A DNA stretch of 64,000 nt from Acanthococcus lagerstroemiae (taxonomy: Eukaryota > Arthropoda > Insecta > Hemiptera > Eriococcidae), in assembly GCA_031841125.1 (NCBI GenBank), contig JAJSSI010000010.1, forward strand, positions 875,001 to 939,000, given 5' to 3'. The position numbers were made by a program, and so were the translations under genes. Below are positions 22,467-33,760 of this stretch, piece after piece. The notes beneath the pieces were generated by a model. It was given only the letters and a program-made list of their open reading frames with translations, did no database searches and had not been told where the DNA came from. The first letter of the stretch is position 1. The number at the start of each line of letters is the position of its first letter.

Positions 22467-23861
22467 ATGGGCACGTCGACAACAGGCGCTGTTCACACAG
22501 AGCTAGAGCGCAGGTTGTTGACGGAAAACGCGAACCTGAAAAAACAGTTAGACGATCTCAGAGCCAAATTCAGGGCCTTCGAGCCTAGAAACCAACCTGT
22601 GGCTCCTAATCAGCAAAATCAGCCCGAGCAGACAGTACGTACAAATTCCGTAAATAATTCTTCTGAGGACAGTGCAAAAGCCGCCTCAAATAACGGCAGC
22701 AAAACGCAGAAAAAGTTGCCGAAAACTTATGACCCCTCGAAAGTTGAACCTCCACCAATTTATGTATCTGGTGTCATAAATCTAGCGAGCTTCAAGAGTT
22801 TCCTGGACTCACAAAAACTAGGTCATTGCGAAAGAAAAGCTGTGTCAGGAGACAGACTGATACTCAAAGCAAAATCAGTCGGAGAATATCGCAAACTTGC
22901 GTCACTCCTTTCTGACGAAGTCGATAAACGTGCTAACGCGAAAGAAATTGGAACAATCTAGTACCATACCTATCAAGTCAAGGATGATCGATCTTTTATT
23001 GTCTACATACGTCATCGACACCACACTACCGAACCGGAGGACATCGCGGGAAATCTCGCAATGGTTGGGCATTCGGCGAGGAGAATAACAAATGCAGAAA
23101 TCCGGAAGAGAGTAGAGAACGAACTAAAAATAATCAAACTACCGCTATTCCGAGTCGAACTCGAGCCAAAAGCAAACAACAGCTGTATCTACGAACAAAC
23201 AACGCTTTTGTATACCAAGGTTGTTGTTGAACCTCCTCGAAAGTTGAACGATATCCCTCAGTGTAAACGTTGCCAGGACATAGGGCACTCTCAAAACTAT
23301 TGCAGACGCGCTGCTAAATGCGTGAAGTGCGGTGATGGTCACTTATCCACAGAGTGTCCACATCCGAAATCTACCAAAAAACGGTGCGCCAACTGCTCAG
23401 GCGAACACACAGCCAATTATAAAGGGTGTGAAAAGTTCAAAGAGAAACTTGAAGCTGTCCAGAAACCCAAGATAACAGCTAGCGACAGAGTGCGAGACAT
23501 CCCAAATAACCCAGCTACTGCGTCGAGTTCTACAGAGTCATCAGCTGCTCGCCTCCCCCTGGATGCTCGCTCTACCTCAGACGTTCAGAACACCACAAAT
23601 GCTCGCCTGCCTCAAGATATGCGTCTAACCTTGAATGCTCGCTCCTACTCAAATGTAGCCGCTGAAAATGCCAGGTCGTCAGCGGAAAACCAAGATCAAG
23701 TCAACCAGACGGACCTGATGGCACTTGTGGAGCAAAGTTTGGCTACACATCTAAAGAAAATTCAAAATTCCATAGACTGCTTGGCCAACCAACTAGGTGC
23801 CATAGAAGCTGGATTGGAGTCGTCGCCATGTCAGAGGAAGAAAACGAAGCAACAGAAATGA
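22467..23861 (+). pseudogene. Jockey LINE ORF1 (gag-like nucleic-acid binding)
   Basis: The N-terminal part is a coiled segment (LERRLLTENANLKKQLDDLR). The C-terminal part carries three zinc knuckles: CKRCQDIGHSQNYC, CVKCGDGHLSTEC and CANCSGEHTANYKGC, the usual jockey/HeT-A-type ORF1 arrangement. A frameshift near 22,961-23,061 separates the two halves. The frame ends at 23,861, overlapping the ORF2 start at 23,828. The protein would bind LINE RNA. Confidence 0.85.
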
Positions 23862-26529
23862 CTAGGTCCACAAAAGTCATGCTATGGAATGCCAACGGTC
23901 TCCTACCGCGGAAGCTCGAACTGGAACAATACTTAAATGACCAAGCCATCGAAGTTGCTCTCATAACCGAGACGCATTTCACCGAAAAATTCAAGATAAC
24001 TCGCTCAGAAAACTACGATGTGTACTACAGCAATCACCCTAGTGGAAAGGCACAAGGAGGAGCTGCAATATTCGTTAGCAAAAATATTCAACATTATGAA
24101 GGCGAGCACATCAGCACACCCTCCATCCAAGCAGCTACAGCAGTGATTCACTTGCACGACTCTCCGATCAAACTGGCTGCAGTTTATTGCCCTCCCAGTT
24201 GTCATCTGGACAAGGATGAACTCGAAGCGTGCTTCAAAGGTTTTGGAAACAAGTGAATAGCGGGCGGAGACTATAACGCTAAGCACACGCATTGGGGATC
24301 GTGCTTGACTACATCTAGAGGACGCGAACTCCTGAAAACAATCGACAAAGTCGGCTGTGATACTTTTTCAGGAGGCTCGCCAACCTATTGGCCATCGGAC
24401 ACAGCCAAAACTCCCGACTTGATAGATTTTTTCATAACGCGAGATCTGGCACGACGATAACTCACGATAGTAAACATCGATGATCTGTCATCCAATCATT
24501 CACCAGTAATGGTTCAAATCGACGCGTTTGCGACCCCCGTCAAGCGGCCAAGTGTGCTTACTAATAAATGTACAGACTGGGAAGAGTACCGTAAGCACAT
24601 ACACAACAAAATTGACCTGCGAACACCGATGAAATCTGTGAGCGAACTCGATCGAGCCACGACCGTATTCAACTCCATTGTATGTGGAGCGGCAGAAATG
24701 GCTACTCCAAAAACAGAAGCAGGTAAACTCCCAGAAACGTGTCCACGTAATTTAAGCGAAATTGTGAGAAAACGAAGAGCAGCGCGAAGAAAATGGCAAC
24801 GTACCAGAGACCCTCATGACAAGGCCGAATTCAACTGACTTAGTAGAGACACAACTGCCCTAATCCGTTGGATAAACGACGAAAAGTTCCAGGACTTTCT
24901 TTCCAGCCTGTCAGTTCAGAAAAACAACGACTACTCTCTATGGAAAGTCACCCGAAATTCAAAACGTTCGCCGCAATACCACATTCCTGCCCTTTGTAAC
25001 ACGGGTAGATGGCTACGAACGGAAGAGGACAAAGTGCAAGCTTTTGCGCTCCACCTATCCAAGGTATTCACTCCAAACGATTCCACATTCAATAACACAA
25101 CACCAGCATTACAACACTTGTATGCAGACGAAAATAAAATTCGCATTTTCACACCTCTTGAAATAGCCAAAGAAATTGACCGCTTGAATGTGAGGAAAGC
25201 GCCCGGCTCCGACAAAATCACTGCGAGAATGCTCAAAGAGCTACCGAGAAAGGGAATTGTGATGCTCACCAATCTATTTAACGCAGCACTGAGATTGGAA
25301 CACGTACCAGCCGTGTGGAAGATAACAAAGATGATACTGATAGCAAAACCTGGTAAACCACCCCAGGAAATCGAGTCCTACCGACCAATATCATTGCTAT
25401 CTAATAGTCTCAAAAGTGTTTGAGAAGCTGTTCGTCAAGCGTTTTCGCACAGTACTAGGCGAGAAAATCCCGGAGCATCAGTTCGGATTCCGGCAGAAAC
25501 ATGCCGCAGTGGACCAAATCCATCGAATAACGAGCATAATCCGGGAAGCGCTGGAAGAGAAGAAGTTTTGCTCCGCAGTTTTCCTCGATATAACGCAGGC
25601 GTTCGACAAAGTTTGGCATGAGGGTCTCAACTTCAAACTCTCAACTCTACTGCCAGCCAAATACTGCAGAATTATCGCCGATTATCTGTCAGAACGACGT
25701 TTCCGAGTTGTCCAGGGTTCCATCTCTTCAAATGAGTACCCAATACAGGCGGGAGTGCCTCAAGGAAGTGTACTCGGGCCCATCCTATACCTGTTATGTA
25801 ATACAGCCGACGTTCCTGTCACACTCTTGGATCGGACACGGAGATCACGACATTCGCTGATGACACAGCAGTATTATCGGTGAATAAAAACTATGTAGAA
25901 GCCACCTCCAACCTACAAAAAGCTACAGACAAAGTGATCAAATGGGCGAAAACATGGCGACTTTCCATCAACGAAACAAAATCGGTACACGCCGACTTTT
26001 CCTTGAGACCGCATGCTTACCAACCAATTTCTGTAGAGAATAAAATAATACCCAGATCGGATCACACAAAGTATCTGGGAATATTCCTGGATAAACGACT
26101 CAACTATAAAGTTCATGTCCGGAAAAAAAGGGACGAACTAAATATACGTCTGCGGGAAATATACTGGCTGATTGGCAGAAGATCGACAGTAAGCATAACA
26201 AATAAAAGACTGATATACATGTCCATTATGAAACCCATATGGACGTATGGTATCCAAATTTGGGGCTGCACTACTGCCTCAAATTGAAAAGTAATTCAAC
26301 GATTCCAAAATAAAGTACTACGCACGATCACCGCAGCTCCATGGTTCATCCGCAATAGTGCTCTACATTCCGATCTCCTAGTACCTAGTATCGAAGAGAC
26401 CATCAAACTTCACGCTAGACGACACGAAAGAAGACTCCATGCTCATCCTAATACGCTGGCCATTAATCTACTAGATGTCACCAACGAGACACGCCGACTG
26501 AAAAGACTAAAACCAATCGATTTAGTTTA
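23828..26529 (+). pseudogene. Jockey LINE ORF2 (endonuclease-reverse transcriptase)
   Basis: An AP-type endonuclease starts with KVMLWNANGLLPRKLELEQY, has ALITETHF and a GDYNAKHTHWGS block, and ends SSNHSPVM. The RT shows KAPGSDKITARMLKELPRKG, YRPISLLSN, AVFLDITQAFDKVWHEGLNF, GVPQGSVLGPILYLL and the catalytic FADDTAVLS near 25,850. The C-terminal part has HTKYLGIFLDKRLNYK. At least four stops or frameshifts are present (about 24,255, 24,460, 24,837 and 25,420-25,850). It is inactive, but all domains remain. Confidence 0.9.
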
Positions 26530-26633
26530 GTTTAATACCGTGTGATTCCTCAAACTTATACAAAAAATATTGTAAATGCTACTTATCAAGCAGTCCAATA
26601 AACTTCAAATGAGAAAAAAAAGAGGGAAAAAAG

Positions 26634-27725
26634 TTATCTATCCGCATTTCGCACTCTGGGGAGCCCTAATTCGACAGGGAATCCCAGAGAAAGTGATCAA
26701 AATTATAAAAGAAATGTACAAGATACAGCGGGGGAGTGCGGCTGGACAAAACAGGGAAAACGTTTAAAATTGAAAGGGGAGTTAGACAGAGAGACCCCTC
26801 TCCCCGAATCTCTTCAATAGCTTGTCAGAGGATATTTTTCAAAATTTGGATTGGGAACAAAAAGGAATAAAAATGAACGGTGAATGGCTCAGCAATTTGA
26901 GAATTGTTGATGATGCGGCTTCAATTTCTCAGGGCGCAAGAGAGATGCAAACTTTGGTAACCGAACTAAGCCTACAATGTGGCAAAGAGGGATTAACTAT
27001 AAATACGAATAAAACGGTATTATTATAATCCAACACAAAATTCAGTCAAGACATAGTGATTGACAGCAACAAAATTAGAATCGAAGATAGCACAACATAC
27101 CTGGGACAAATTATCTCTTTTAAAGACAAGTCAGAGAAAGAAATTGTAAAAAAAAAAGAACGCAAACATGGAAAAGCTTTTGGACATTGAAAAATGTCTT
27201 CAAAAATAAAATGCCACTAGAAATGAAGAAGAAAATTAGGAAGTCATGCACTTTACCAGTACTACTGTATGGATCTCAAACTTGGACCACAACTGAAAAT
27301 AAAAATAAAAAATTAAGCAGTACTCTCAGTTGGCAATAGAGAGGGCGATGATTGGAGTAAAAAAAAGGGACCGGCTAACTAATAAATTGGTCAGGGCTAA
27401 ATCAATGGTTTAGGACTGTACATATGTAATGAAAAAACTGAAATTTGACTATGCTGGACATGTTGCCAGGGAGGAAGGTAAAAGATTGGAAAGAAAAGTT
27501 CTGGATTGGATACCCAGTGATGGAAAAAGAAAGGTAGGGAGACCTGCCACCCGCTGAGTTGACGAAATTAGGCAACATGCCGGAGTTGCCTGGGGGAGGG
27601 ATGGGAGGGTCAGGGTCCGGTGGAAACGAGTAGGGAAGGCCTATGCCCGAAGATGGGCGCATTACATTTGTAACAAATACGCAAAATTCAGTTGTATGTC
27701 AATGGCTATAAAATAAAAAAAATAA
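26634..27725 (+). pseudogene. RTE-like LINE, 3' half
   Basis: The RT resumes after the Jockey insertion with LWGALIRQGIPEKVIKIIKE. GVRQ..PLSP-like wording follows and NLRIVDDAASISQGAREMQT, where the usual FADD reads IVDD. After 27,060 the thumb and C-terminal region is visible in broken frames (TTYLGQIISF, YDGSQTW-type block, then an RPATRW-like motif). The element ends around 27,690-27,725 in an A-rich stretch. Confidence 0.78.
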
Positions 27726-27769
27726 ACCAAAAGTTGAGGAAAATCTCAAGTCTTATAATGATGCCAAAG

Positions 27770-29217
27770 TAGTCAGTTGACCATCATGATTTCCAAGTCT
27801 ATTGGTAGCGTCGATGGCCATGTGAGCAATATTACCTGTAAAAATAAACAAATATTAGCTAGGGAAGACAAAGTAATCTTCATGAGATTATTAGACTCTA
27901 CCGTATTCTGATGCAGGCCCATTTGGGGCGTTTCTGGGATAGGGAGTGCTGTGTCTCGGGGCCAATTTGGCATGCGTGCATCGCCATACGTCATATGGGT
28001 ACAGCTGTCAGAAGAAAACGATGGGTTAATAATAATCTTAGATATACAGTTCTCGGTTCGACCAATTATAGGAGAAGTATTAAAGGTCTCAGGCTACCGC
28101 CAGTTTTTTAAAGGAGAATTTCCCCGCCATCACATCGAGAACTCACTTAAGTCTCTCCTACAGCACGGATCTTCTCCTCAACCACAGGTTCACTCCTCCC
28201 GATCCCTTCCACACAACAGCTCCCTAACACAATCACTCGCTCTCACCACAGACCCCTTCAAAATTACAACCCGCTACAGTACCACAGCCGGCTTCTCTCC
28301 CACTATAATCTCTCCATCACCACTCTCTCTCTCTCTCTCTCTCGCTCTCTCAACCATGGCAACCCCTTACAATCCTCTACCAGACAACAACTGTCTTCCC
28401 ATCAGTAGTCCCAATCCAGGGCCACCTACTACTTGGAACCTCCTAGATAGAGATCTGAGATGTAAATTCTGGCCTATGTGTGGTGGTTGAGGTGAAGGAG
28501 GAGGGCCGTGATGGGGGGGGGGTGATGATGGGAGAAAAAGACTGGGGATGTGTCGGTGACCAGGCAAGCAATATTAACTGTAAAAAGAAATAAAACTTAT
28601 CTAGAGAAAACGAACAAAATTTCAATGAGATTATTGTACTCTACATGAACCTACATGAGGGGTACATCTTCCAGAAGGAAATCTTCCTTTCTATTCCTCA
28701 AATTTCTTACGTTCTCACAAATACATACTTTGTACTTGCATAAGATACTAAACAAATCTTCTTCCTTTCTATTCCTCAAATTTCTTACTTTCTCACAAAT
28801 ACATACTTTGTACTTGCATAAGATACTAAACAAATTTATCCTATCAAATGTTGTATTAAAATAGCATAGGTAGTGTTGACTTACTAGGAGGCATCTCTGG
28901 CAGAACATTCTTAAGGACTGGACTAATTTCCCTGTTTTGACCTACACACCTGCTAAAGCGTTGTATGGTCAGGCACAGTTTATATGTTTTAGCACTCGTC
29001 TTATGAGATCTGTTCTTTACTTTTGGTAGATGCATGCGCTATTTCTACTCGCCCTAGTTTTCTGATAATGCCCTTGTCGCGGACTGGACTTACTTAAAAA
29101 CCAAAAACCTCCAACAGTACCGCGCGCACACAAACAAATTTTGAAATACGGGGTCCGAATGGCCAAGCAGAAATCTTTTAAACAGCGGGTGGGCCAGCCT
29201 AGAGAGAATTTTCGCAA
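27770..29217 (-). CDS. Possible unidentified spliced gene (terminal exons)
   Basis: The minus strand has exon-like pieces. About 28,990-28,883 encodes SRCVGQNREISPVLKNVLPE and runs into GTAAGTC. About 28,004-27,905 follows TTTTCTTCTGACAG and encodes MPNWPRDTALPIPETPQMGL. A last exon, from about 27,836 to its stop near 27,770, follows TTTATTTTTACAG with NIAHMAIDATNRLGNHDGQL. I do not recognise the product. The strand is the same as the CIDE-N gene at 59.4-59.8 kb, but no evidence links them. Phase between exons was not fully checked. Confidence 0.3.
28680..28831. repeat. Two-copy ~76-bp tandem duplication
   Basis: CTTCCTTTCTATTCCTCAAA ... TTGCATAAGATACTAAACAA appears twice in a row, differing by very few bases and a three-base insertion. 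It lies beside a second duplication: 27,815-27,905 resembles 28,553-28,642. Confidence 0.85.
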
Positions 29218-30260
29218 TCTTCCCCCACCACGTTGATCTGCTCCTGGAATAATTAGTAACTGAATATTACATTAGATGACATAGAAATGACATAACTTAC
29301 CTATAAATTACACCATTCAATACGCCAAAGCAGAGAAACACACGACACAACCGCTTTCTGAAACCACCAAACATCAACTTTGAAACGCCGACGCTAAGTC
29401 GTCGAAATGCCGGTTACTGATGGACTACCACTACACATCGAACCAGTTAGACGTAAGCGCAAACATCACCGATGCGATGACGCGACCTTAACTTACCACA
29501 CTTACTTGTATACTGCTTTTCCCAAAAAGTTATAACTGCAGGGCCACTATTGAAGATCCAAATTAACAATAACAGTGCACTTATTCAAAATTCAAATTAT
29601 CAGCGAAAACTCTTAACTTGTTAAAAACCAGCCAAGAACTGTCAAGACACACGAATCGAATGATGCAATAAGAGATAAGACTAACGATTTTTTCGAAATT
29701 TACATTATCTCAGATCTTCCTTCGTCGTTGTGAACCTATCGGATATGTTCGGGTGTCTCCGTTCTGTCCATCCTGGTCGAGTACTGTCTGTCACCGTCAA
29801 AAAAGTGATGTCGAACACCGTCGCCGTTGTCGAAATGCGTTTTCTCATTAATTCCGCAAAATTACTGCATTTTTGTCGATTTGTCGGCAATTTCCGGCTG
29901 TTGAAGTGTCGATCGACAGTTATTTTGCCCATCGGGCTGTGATATTATCAAGATAATGCCGAGGCCTGCCCCTCAGTGCACTCATATCTGGCAATGATGG
30001 ATGATAAAATATAGTCAAATGTATGCTCTGTGAAAATTAACTAAACAATTTTCCCCTATTCAATTCCTCTGAGCTCAAGCCCCTAACAAATACAATTAAA
30101 AAATCAAATCAAGATATCTGGTTGTTTTTTTTAATTGCTATAAAATATTGAAAAATGAATCGATTCGACTGAATTTTTGAATATGATCTTATCAACACTG
30201 GTACAATCATGTAGTAACAGAAAAACACATCAGGGAGTGCTAGTGCCTCTGTTATTAAAA
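28900..30260. other. No recognisable gene
   Basis: Apart from the exon-like piece ending at 28,883 and an open minus frame (29,932-29,705) with CGA-rich codons, no gene is supported here. TGTCGA/TCGACA words are enriched at 29,720-29,935, weakly echoing the satellite at 19.65-19.96 kb. Confidence 0.4.
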
Positions 30261-30286
30261 GTAGTCCGGTTTTGGCAACTTTACCC

Positions 30287-32318
30287 TAGTAGCAGTTACA
30301 TTTAATAAACGAGAATAAGAAGAAAATCTTCCAATAAAATCATTATTAACTTCAGATTCAACAACAGTTAAACATATATTTGATCAGAAAAATCGATAGT
30401 AGAATTTAAATTTTGAGAATTAATAATAGGACCATGAAGCCATAAACCATCATCCTTCAATAATGTACGAACGTTAATACCACTGGTTGCTAAATCAGCA
30501 GGATTATTCGTAGTATGTACATAAAACCATTTTTCTTTAGGAATTAAATCAACAATTTTCTGAACTCTGTTTCTCACGAAAACGTCTTTCTGAACATCAG
30601 GTTTTGAAATCCAACTAAGTACAATCTTGCTATCACAAAATGCACGAACATTATTAACAGACACATTTAAAATATTACAAAAAATACAATTCATTAGTTC
30701 ACTAAGCAATAGCGCTCCGCATAATTCTAGCCTAGGAACAGTCATAGTCTTAATCGGTGCTACTCGGCACTTAAAAAAAACAATATTCGAAACAAATTCA
30801 CAATTTTCATCAAACGTTACTAAATACACAACAGCAGCATAAGCTAGTTCAGATGAATCAGAGAAACCATGTTGTAGAACTCTGGAATCGTTCATCATAT
30901 TATAATGCCTCGGCACTGAAAATCTTTATAGCTCCATCATTTCAGTTTGATACTGCAGGTACTGGGACTGTAATTCATCCTTTAATTCATCATCCCAACC
31001 GAGTTCATGTCTCCAAATTGACTGCATAAGAATTTTCAATTGTACTGTAACTGGCAACAGTAAACCTAAAGGATCAAATATCCTGAAAATTTCGGACAAA
31101 ACAACGCGTTTAGTCAGCCTTGGAACTTAAATAGGTAGTTTCACATGAATTCAAAACGTATCAGTTCGAGGACACCAGATTAGTCCTACTTAATCCTAGA
31201 ACACCACACATGGGTACAAATGTACCCACACTAAAATACGCATGGGTGTAATCCCACGCATATCAGCAGTGCGATCCTGTTACTTACTGAATCTGTTCGG
31301 CTATACTGGACCCTCAAAATCGTATGTCGAATGTGTTGTCTACCCTTTTGTTGGAAGGCGAATTAATTTTTGTTCCTATTTTTTTTTGTGAAATTTTTTG
31401 CCCAAAACGTGACATGTTGTCTAAGTTTAGCAATTTTTTGGTTGCTGGTTTCAAATTTTTGGTCCAAATTTTTGTAACTCATCCACTAAAGCAAACAACG
31501 TGGGTCAAATTTTAGATAATTTTCAAAATTTCTTAAGAATTGGTGTAATGTTTATGACTATGTGTATCATTTATAAAATAATTGAAAATTGCAAATTTTT
31601 TCTACAATCAACTATCTTTTCCTACTGAAAACTGCATTTTCCTTCATTATTGCTTAGTCTAATCGGAAAATAAATATCAAATTCAAATTGAGCGTCGAAA
31701 AATACTTATATAACTCACTTACAAAAGCCGTAGTATTTATACAAGTCAAAAAAATTGCTATGGGTACAATTGTACCCATGTGTGGTGGCGACGGACTTTT
31801 TTTTATGTATAGTATTCTAGGGTTTACGTAAACAAAACTTTCATCAGCAAACTCGAAAACATCATCACGGAACTTTTCAACCAGTTCAGTGTTGAGAGAA
31901 TGGAGAAGTTCGTTAGAATTACTCATATACTTGCATAGAGGAAGGCAAGCAGAAGCCAACTTATCATGAACTATTCGTAAACTAACCAAAGCTTCATTAA
32001 CATTGTTAGCACCGAACATAAAGTCATCCATATAAAAATTCTGACGTACCTATCGCATTTGCTTCTTTAGGAAATTCATTCTGTAATTCGTCGGCTAAAA
32101 CAAATAGACACTTCATAGCCATAAAGGAAGCAGGAGTTGTACCGTAGGTTACAGTATTTAACCTGTAAGTACGTATCGGTTCATTTACATCATTTCTCCA
32201 TAAAATTCGTTGATAATCCCTGTGGCCCTCAGCAATCAGAATCTGGCGATAGGTACATTTGTTTTACATCGCATGCAACGGTATAACTTCGATAATTCCG
32301 GCTGAAGAACGGGACCTA
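30287..32318 (-). pseudogene. BEL/Pao pol: reverse transcriptase and RNase H
   Basis: The minus-strand frame shows RT blocks: GPVLQPELSKLYR near 32,310, then YRQILIAEGHRDYQRILWRN, TYRLNTVTYGTTPASFMAMK and the catalytic MDDFMFGANN at 32,031. After the piggyBac-like MITE it resumes with DPLGLLLPVTVQLKILMQSI. The RNase H region contains GFSDSSELAYAAVVYL, MTVPRLELCGALLLSELM and FCDSKIVLSWISKP. A few stops and frameshifts are present. It is the upstream continuation of 15,377-16,794. It is cut at about 32,320 by a Ty1/copia element. Confidence 0.9.
31194..31822. mobile_element. 629-bp piggyBac-like MITE
   Basis: The left end reads TTAA then TCCTAGAACACC. The right end reads TATTCTAGGG then TTTA. 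This matches the piggyBac pattern (TTAA target, CCCTAGAA-type termini) with one substitution on each side. Near each end lies a palindrome, ATGGGTACAAATGTACCCA at left and ATGGGTACAATTGTACCCAT at right, both preceded or followed by a CACACATGGG-type motif. No transposase is encoded. Confidence 0.8.
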
Positions 32319-32324
32319 TCATCA

Positions 32325-32852
32325 GGCGGCGTTAAAATATCAACGCGAAAATATTAGTTCACCGTTCTCATACACGAAGACATAAAAAAAACGATTCACC
32401 GACACAAAAATAAGGTTTTATTCCACCACGTTATCTCACCGAAACACAGAAAAAGTAAACAACAAAATATATGTACTATCCACATTTCTCACATCGGTGT
32501 AGCCCTAGTAGAGATTAGAAGAAAAAAGATATTTACAACACCGACAGCACTGTTTCCTTAACGCTCCCTTCTTGTTGGAACGTTTTGTTGGATCAAAATG
32601 CTCCCAACAACCTCCATGGAAACGGTAATACAGGGCCACACGGTAATCCGACTTAATTTTACTTATTCACAAATTAAACACCCAACTAAAAGATAAACAA
32701 TACAAAATTCCAATTCAAACGACTAAGAAATACTATTACTAAATCTAAAATCCGACGACAAATGAAAATACAGCTACAAGTAACATGTACTCCTCCAAGA
32801 TTGCATTCTCATCTCCACTGTCCAGCCGACTAAGTTCAACCAATACTCAACA
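32325..32852 (-). repeat. Ty1/copia 3' LTR
   Basis: Downstream of the copia RNase H stop, the minus strand reads GGAGAGG followed by TGTTGAGTATTGG, a polypurine tract and LTR start at 32,852. The end near 32,325 (GATATTTTAACG) is likely a mutated TAACA terminus. The 5' LTR is absent, so the lower border is approximate. Confidence 0.55.
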
Positions 32853-32902
32853 CCTCTCCAACGATTCACTCGAATGTAGAATCAATCCGCTCTGAAAACA
32901 AA

Positions 32903-33760
32903 TTAAACACCATTAAAATCAAATAGAATACCAGCAATATTACGATCAAATTTCACTTCACCCAAAGGTTTAGTGAACATATCCGCCAGTTGTCGATTTG
33001 TGTCGACCCATTCAACCACCAAATTTTTATTTGCGATTTCAAGTCTTACATAGAAGTAGCATAATTTCGCAATATGTTTCAACGATTCAGTACACTCCGA
33101 CTTAGCCATGCGTATAGCGGCTGTATTGTCTTCATACAAACTGGTGTAATGTTCATTCTCAACAAGCGACGGCACATCTCTCTTAAATTCACCAATTCCT
33201 TGCAAGCAAACGACATTGCGATAAATTCAGCCTCTGCTGACGACAAAGCAACGTGCGACTGTTTCTTTGACTGCCAATAAATTGGGTCTCCAAATAACTT
33301 GATGATTACACCAGTAGTGTTGATTTTCCCTCTTCATCACCCGTTCCTAATGAGGCATCAACATAACATTCAAGTCCTTCACCGCTCCCTTCGTATTTTA
33401 ATCGTTTATTTATTGAGCCTCTTAGGTATCTCAGAATTCTCCTCACTCGAACTATATCAGCATCGTTAAAATTTGATTGTTTTCAACTCACAACATTTAC
33501 CGCATATGCTATATCTGGTCGAGTTCAGCCTGACAAATAAAGTAAACTACCAACAATATTCCTGTAAGGGAAATTTTCATTTTTCTCGCTTAACTTAGTC
33601 TCTTTTTCATCTATTTTACTTTCACTTACCACCATGGAGGTACTCACTGGTTTGCAAACGAACATATAATACTTTTTCAGTAATTTTTCAATCATTTTAG
33701 CTTGATGTAAGGTCGGTTGGGGTAACTGGGCCATAATTTTACAACTTTGAAAAAGTCATG
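32903..33760 (-). pseudogene. Ty1/copia pol, RT end and RNase H
   Basis: RT-side sequence contains KYYMFVCKPVSTSMV and FPYRNIVGSLLYLSG (33,734-33,525). An RRILRYLRG-type block and a YVDAS block follow in shifted frames. The RNase H segment (33,205-32,903) has HYTSLYEDNTAAIRMAKS, LKHIAKLCYFYVRLEI and ADMFTKPL. This order is diagnostic of Ty1/copia. The 5' half (gag, protease, integrase) is missing, so only a truncated 3' portion remains. Confidence 0.88.

Larger units (their letters stand above)
22333..26633 (+). mobile_element. Jockey-clade LINE inserted into the RTE LINE
   Basis: TTATCTATCC occurs at 22,323-22,332 and at 26,634-26,643, a 10-bp target duplication flanking an almost full-length LINE: 5' leader, ORF1, overlapping ORF2, a short 3' leader and an A-rich tail (AATGAGAAAAAAAAGAGGGA). 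Coding segments are only lightly damaged, so this insertion is younger than the RTE element it interrupts. Confidence 0.88.
16795..30286 (-). mobile_element. pogo/Tigger-like element A, with nested LINEs
   Basis: The left end GGGTAAAGTTGCCTAAATCG and the right end (inverted) GGGTAAAGTTGCCAAAACCG form terminal repeats, flanked by TA on both sides (16,793-16,794 and 30,287-30,288). Removing the whole interval rejoins the BEL reading frame, strong support for these boundaries. Sub-terminal copies of CCTAAATCGGACC-like motif are frequent at the left (16,980-17,070) and at 19,600-19,645. The 13.5-kb length reflects later insertions: a CGA-rich satellite, an RTE LINE and a Jockey LINE. An alternative right end at 19,624-19,645 is discussed in the findings. 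Confidence 0.75.

Noticed and set aside
28320..28352. CT microsatellite as a regulatory GAGA-type element
   Set aside because: A plain (CT)n run with no nearby supported promoter. No evidence of function.
27951..28490. 179-codon plus-strand ORF with a Kozak-like ATG near 28,355
   Set aside because: It crosses a CT-rich simple repeat, overlaps minus-strand exon-like borders, and has no recognisable motif. Left out as a gene.
19643..29938. A single TIR element with CCCGATnGGCAA ends enclosing the LINEs
   Set aside because: Only about 12 bases match, no target duplication is seen, and the right end is also a CGA-rich zone. Kept only as a possibility in a finding.
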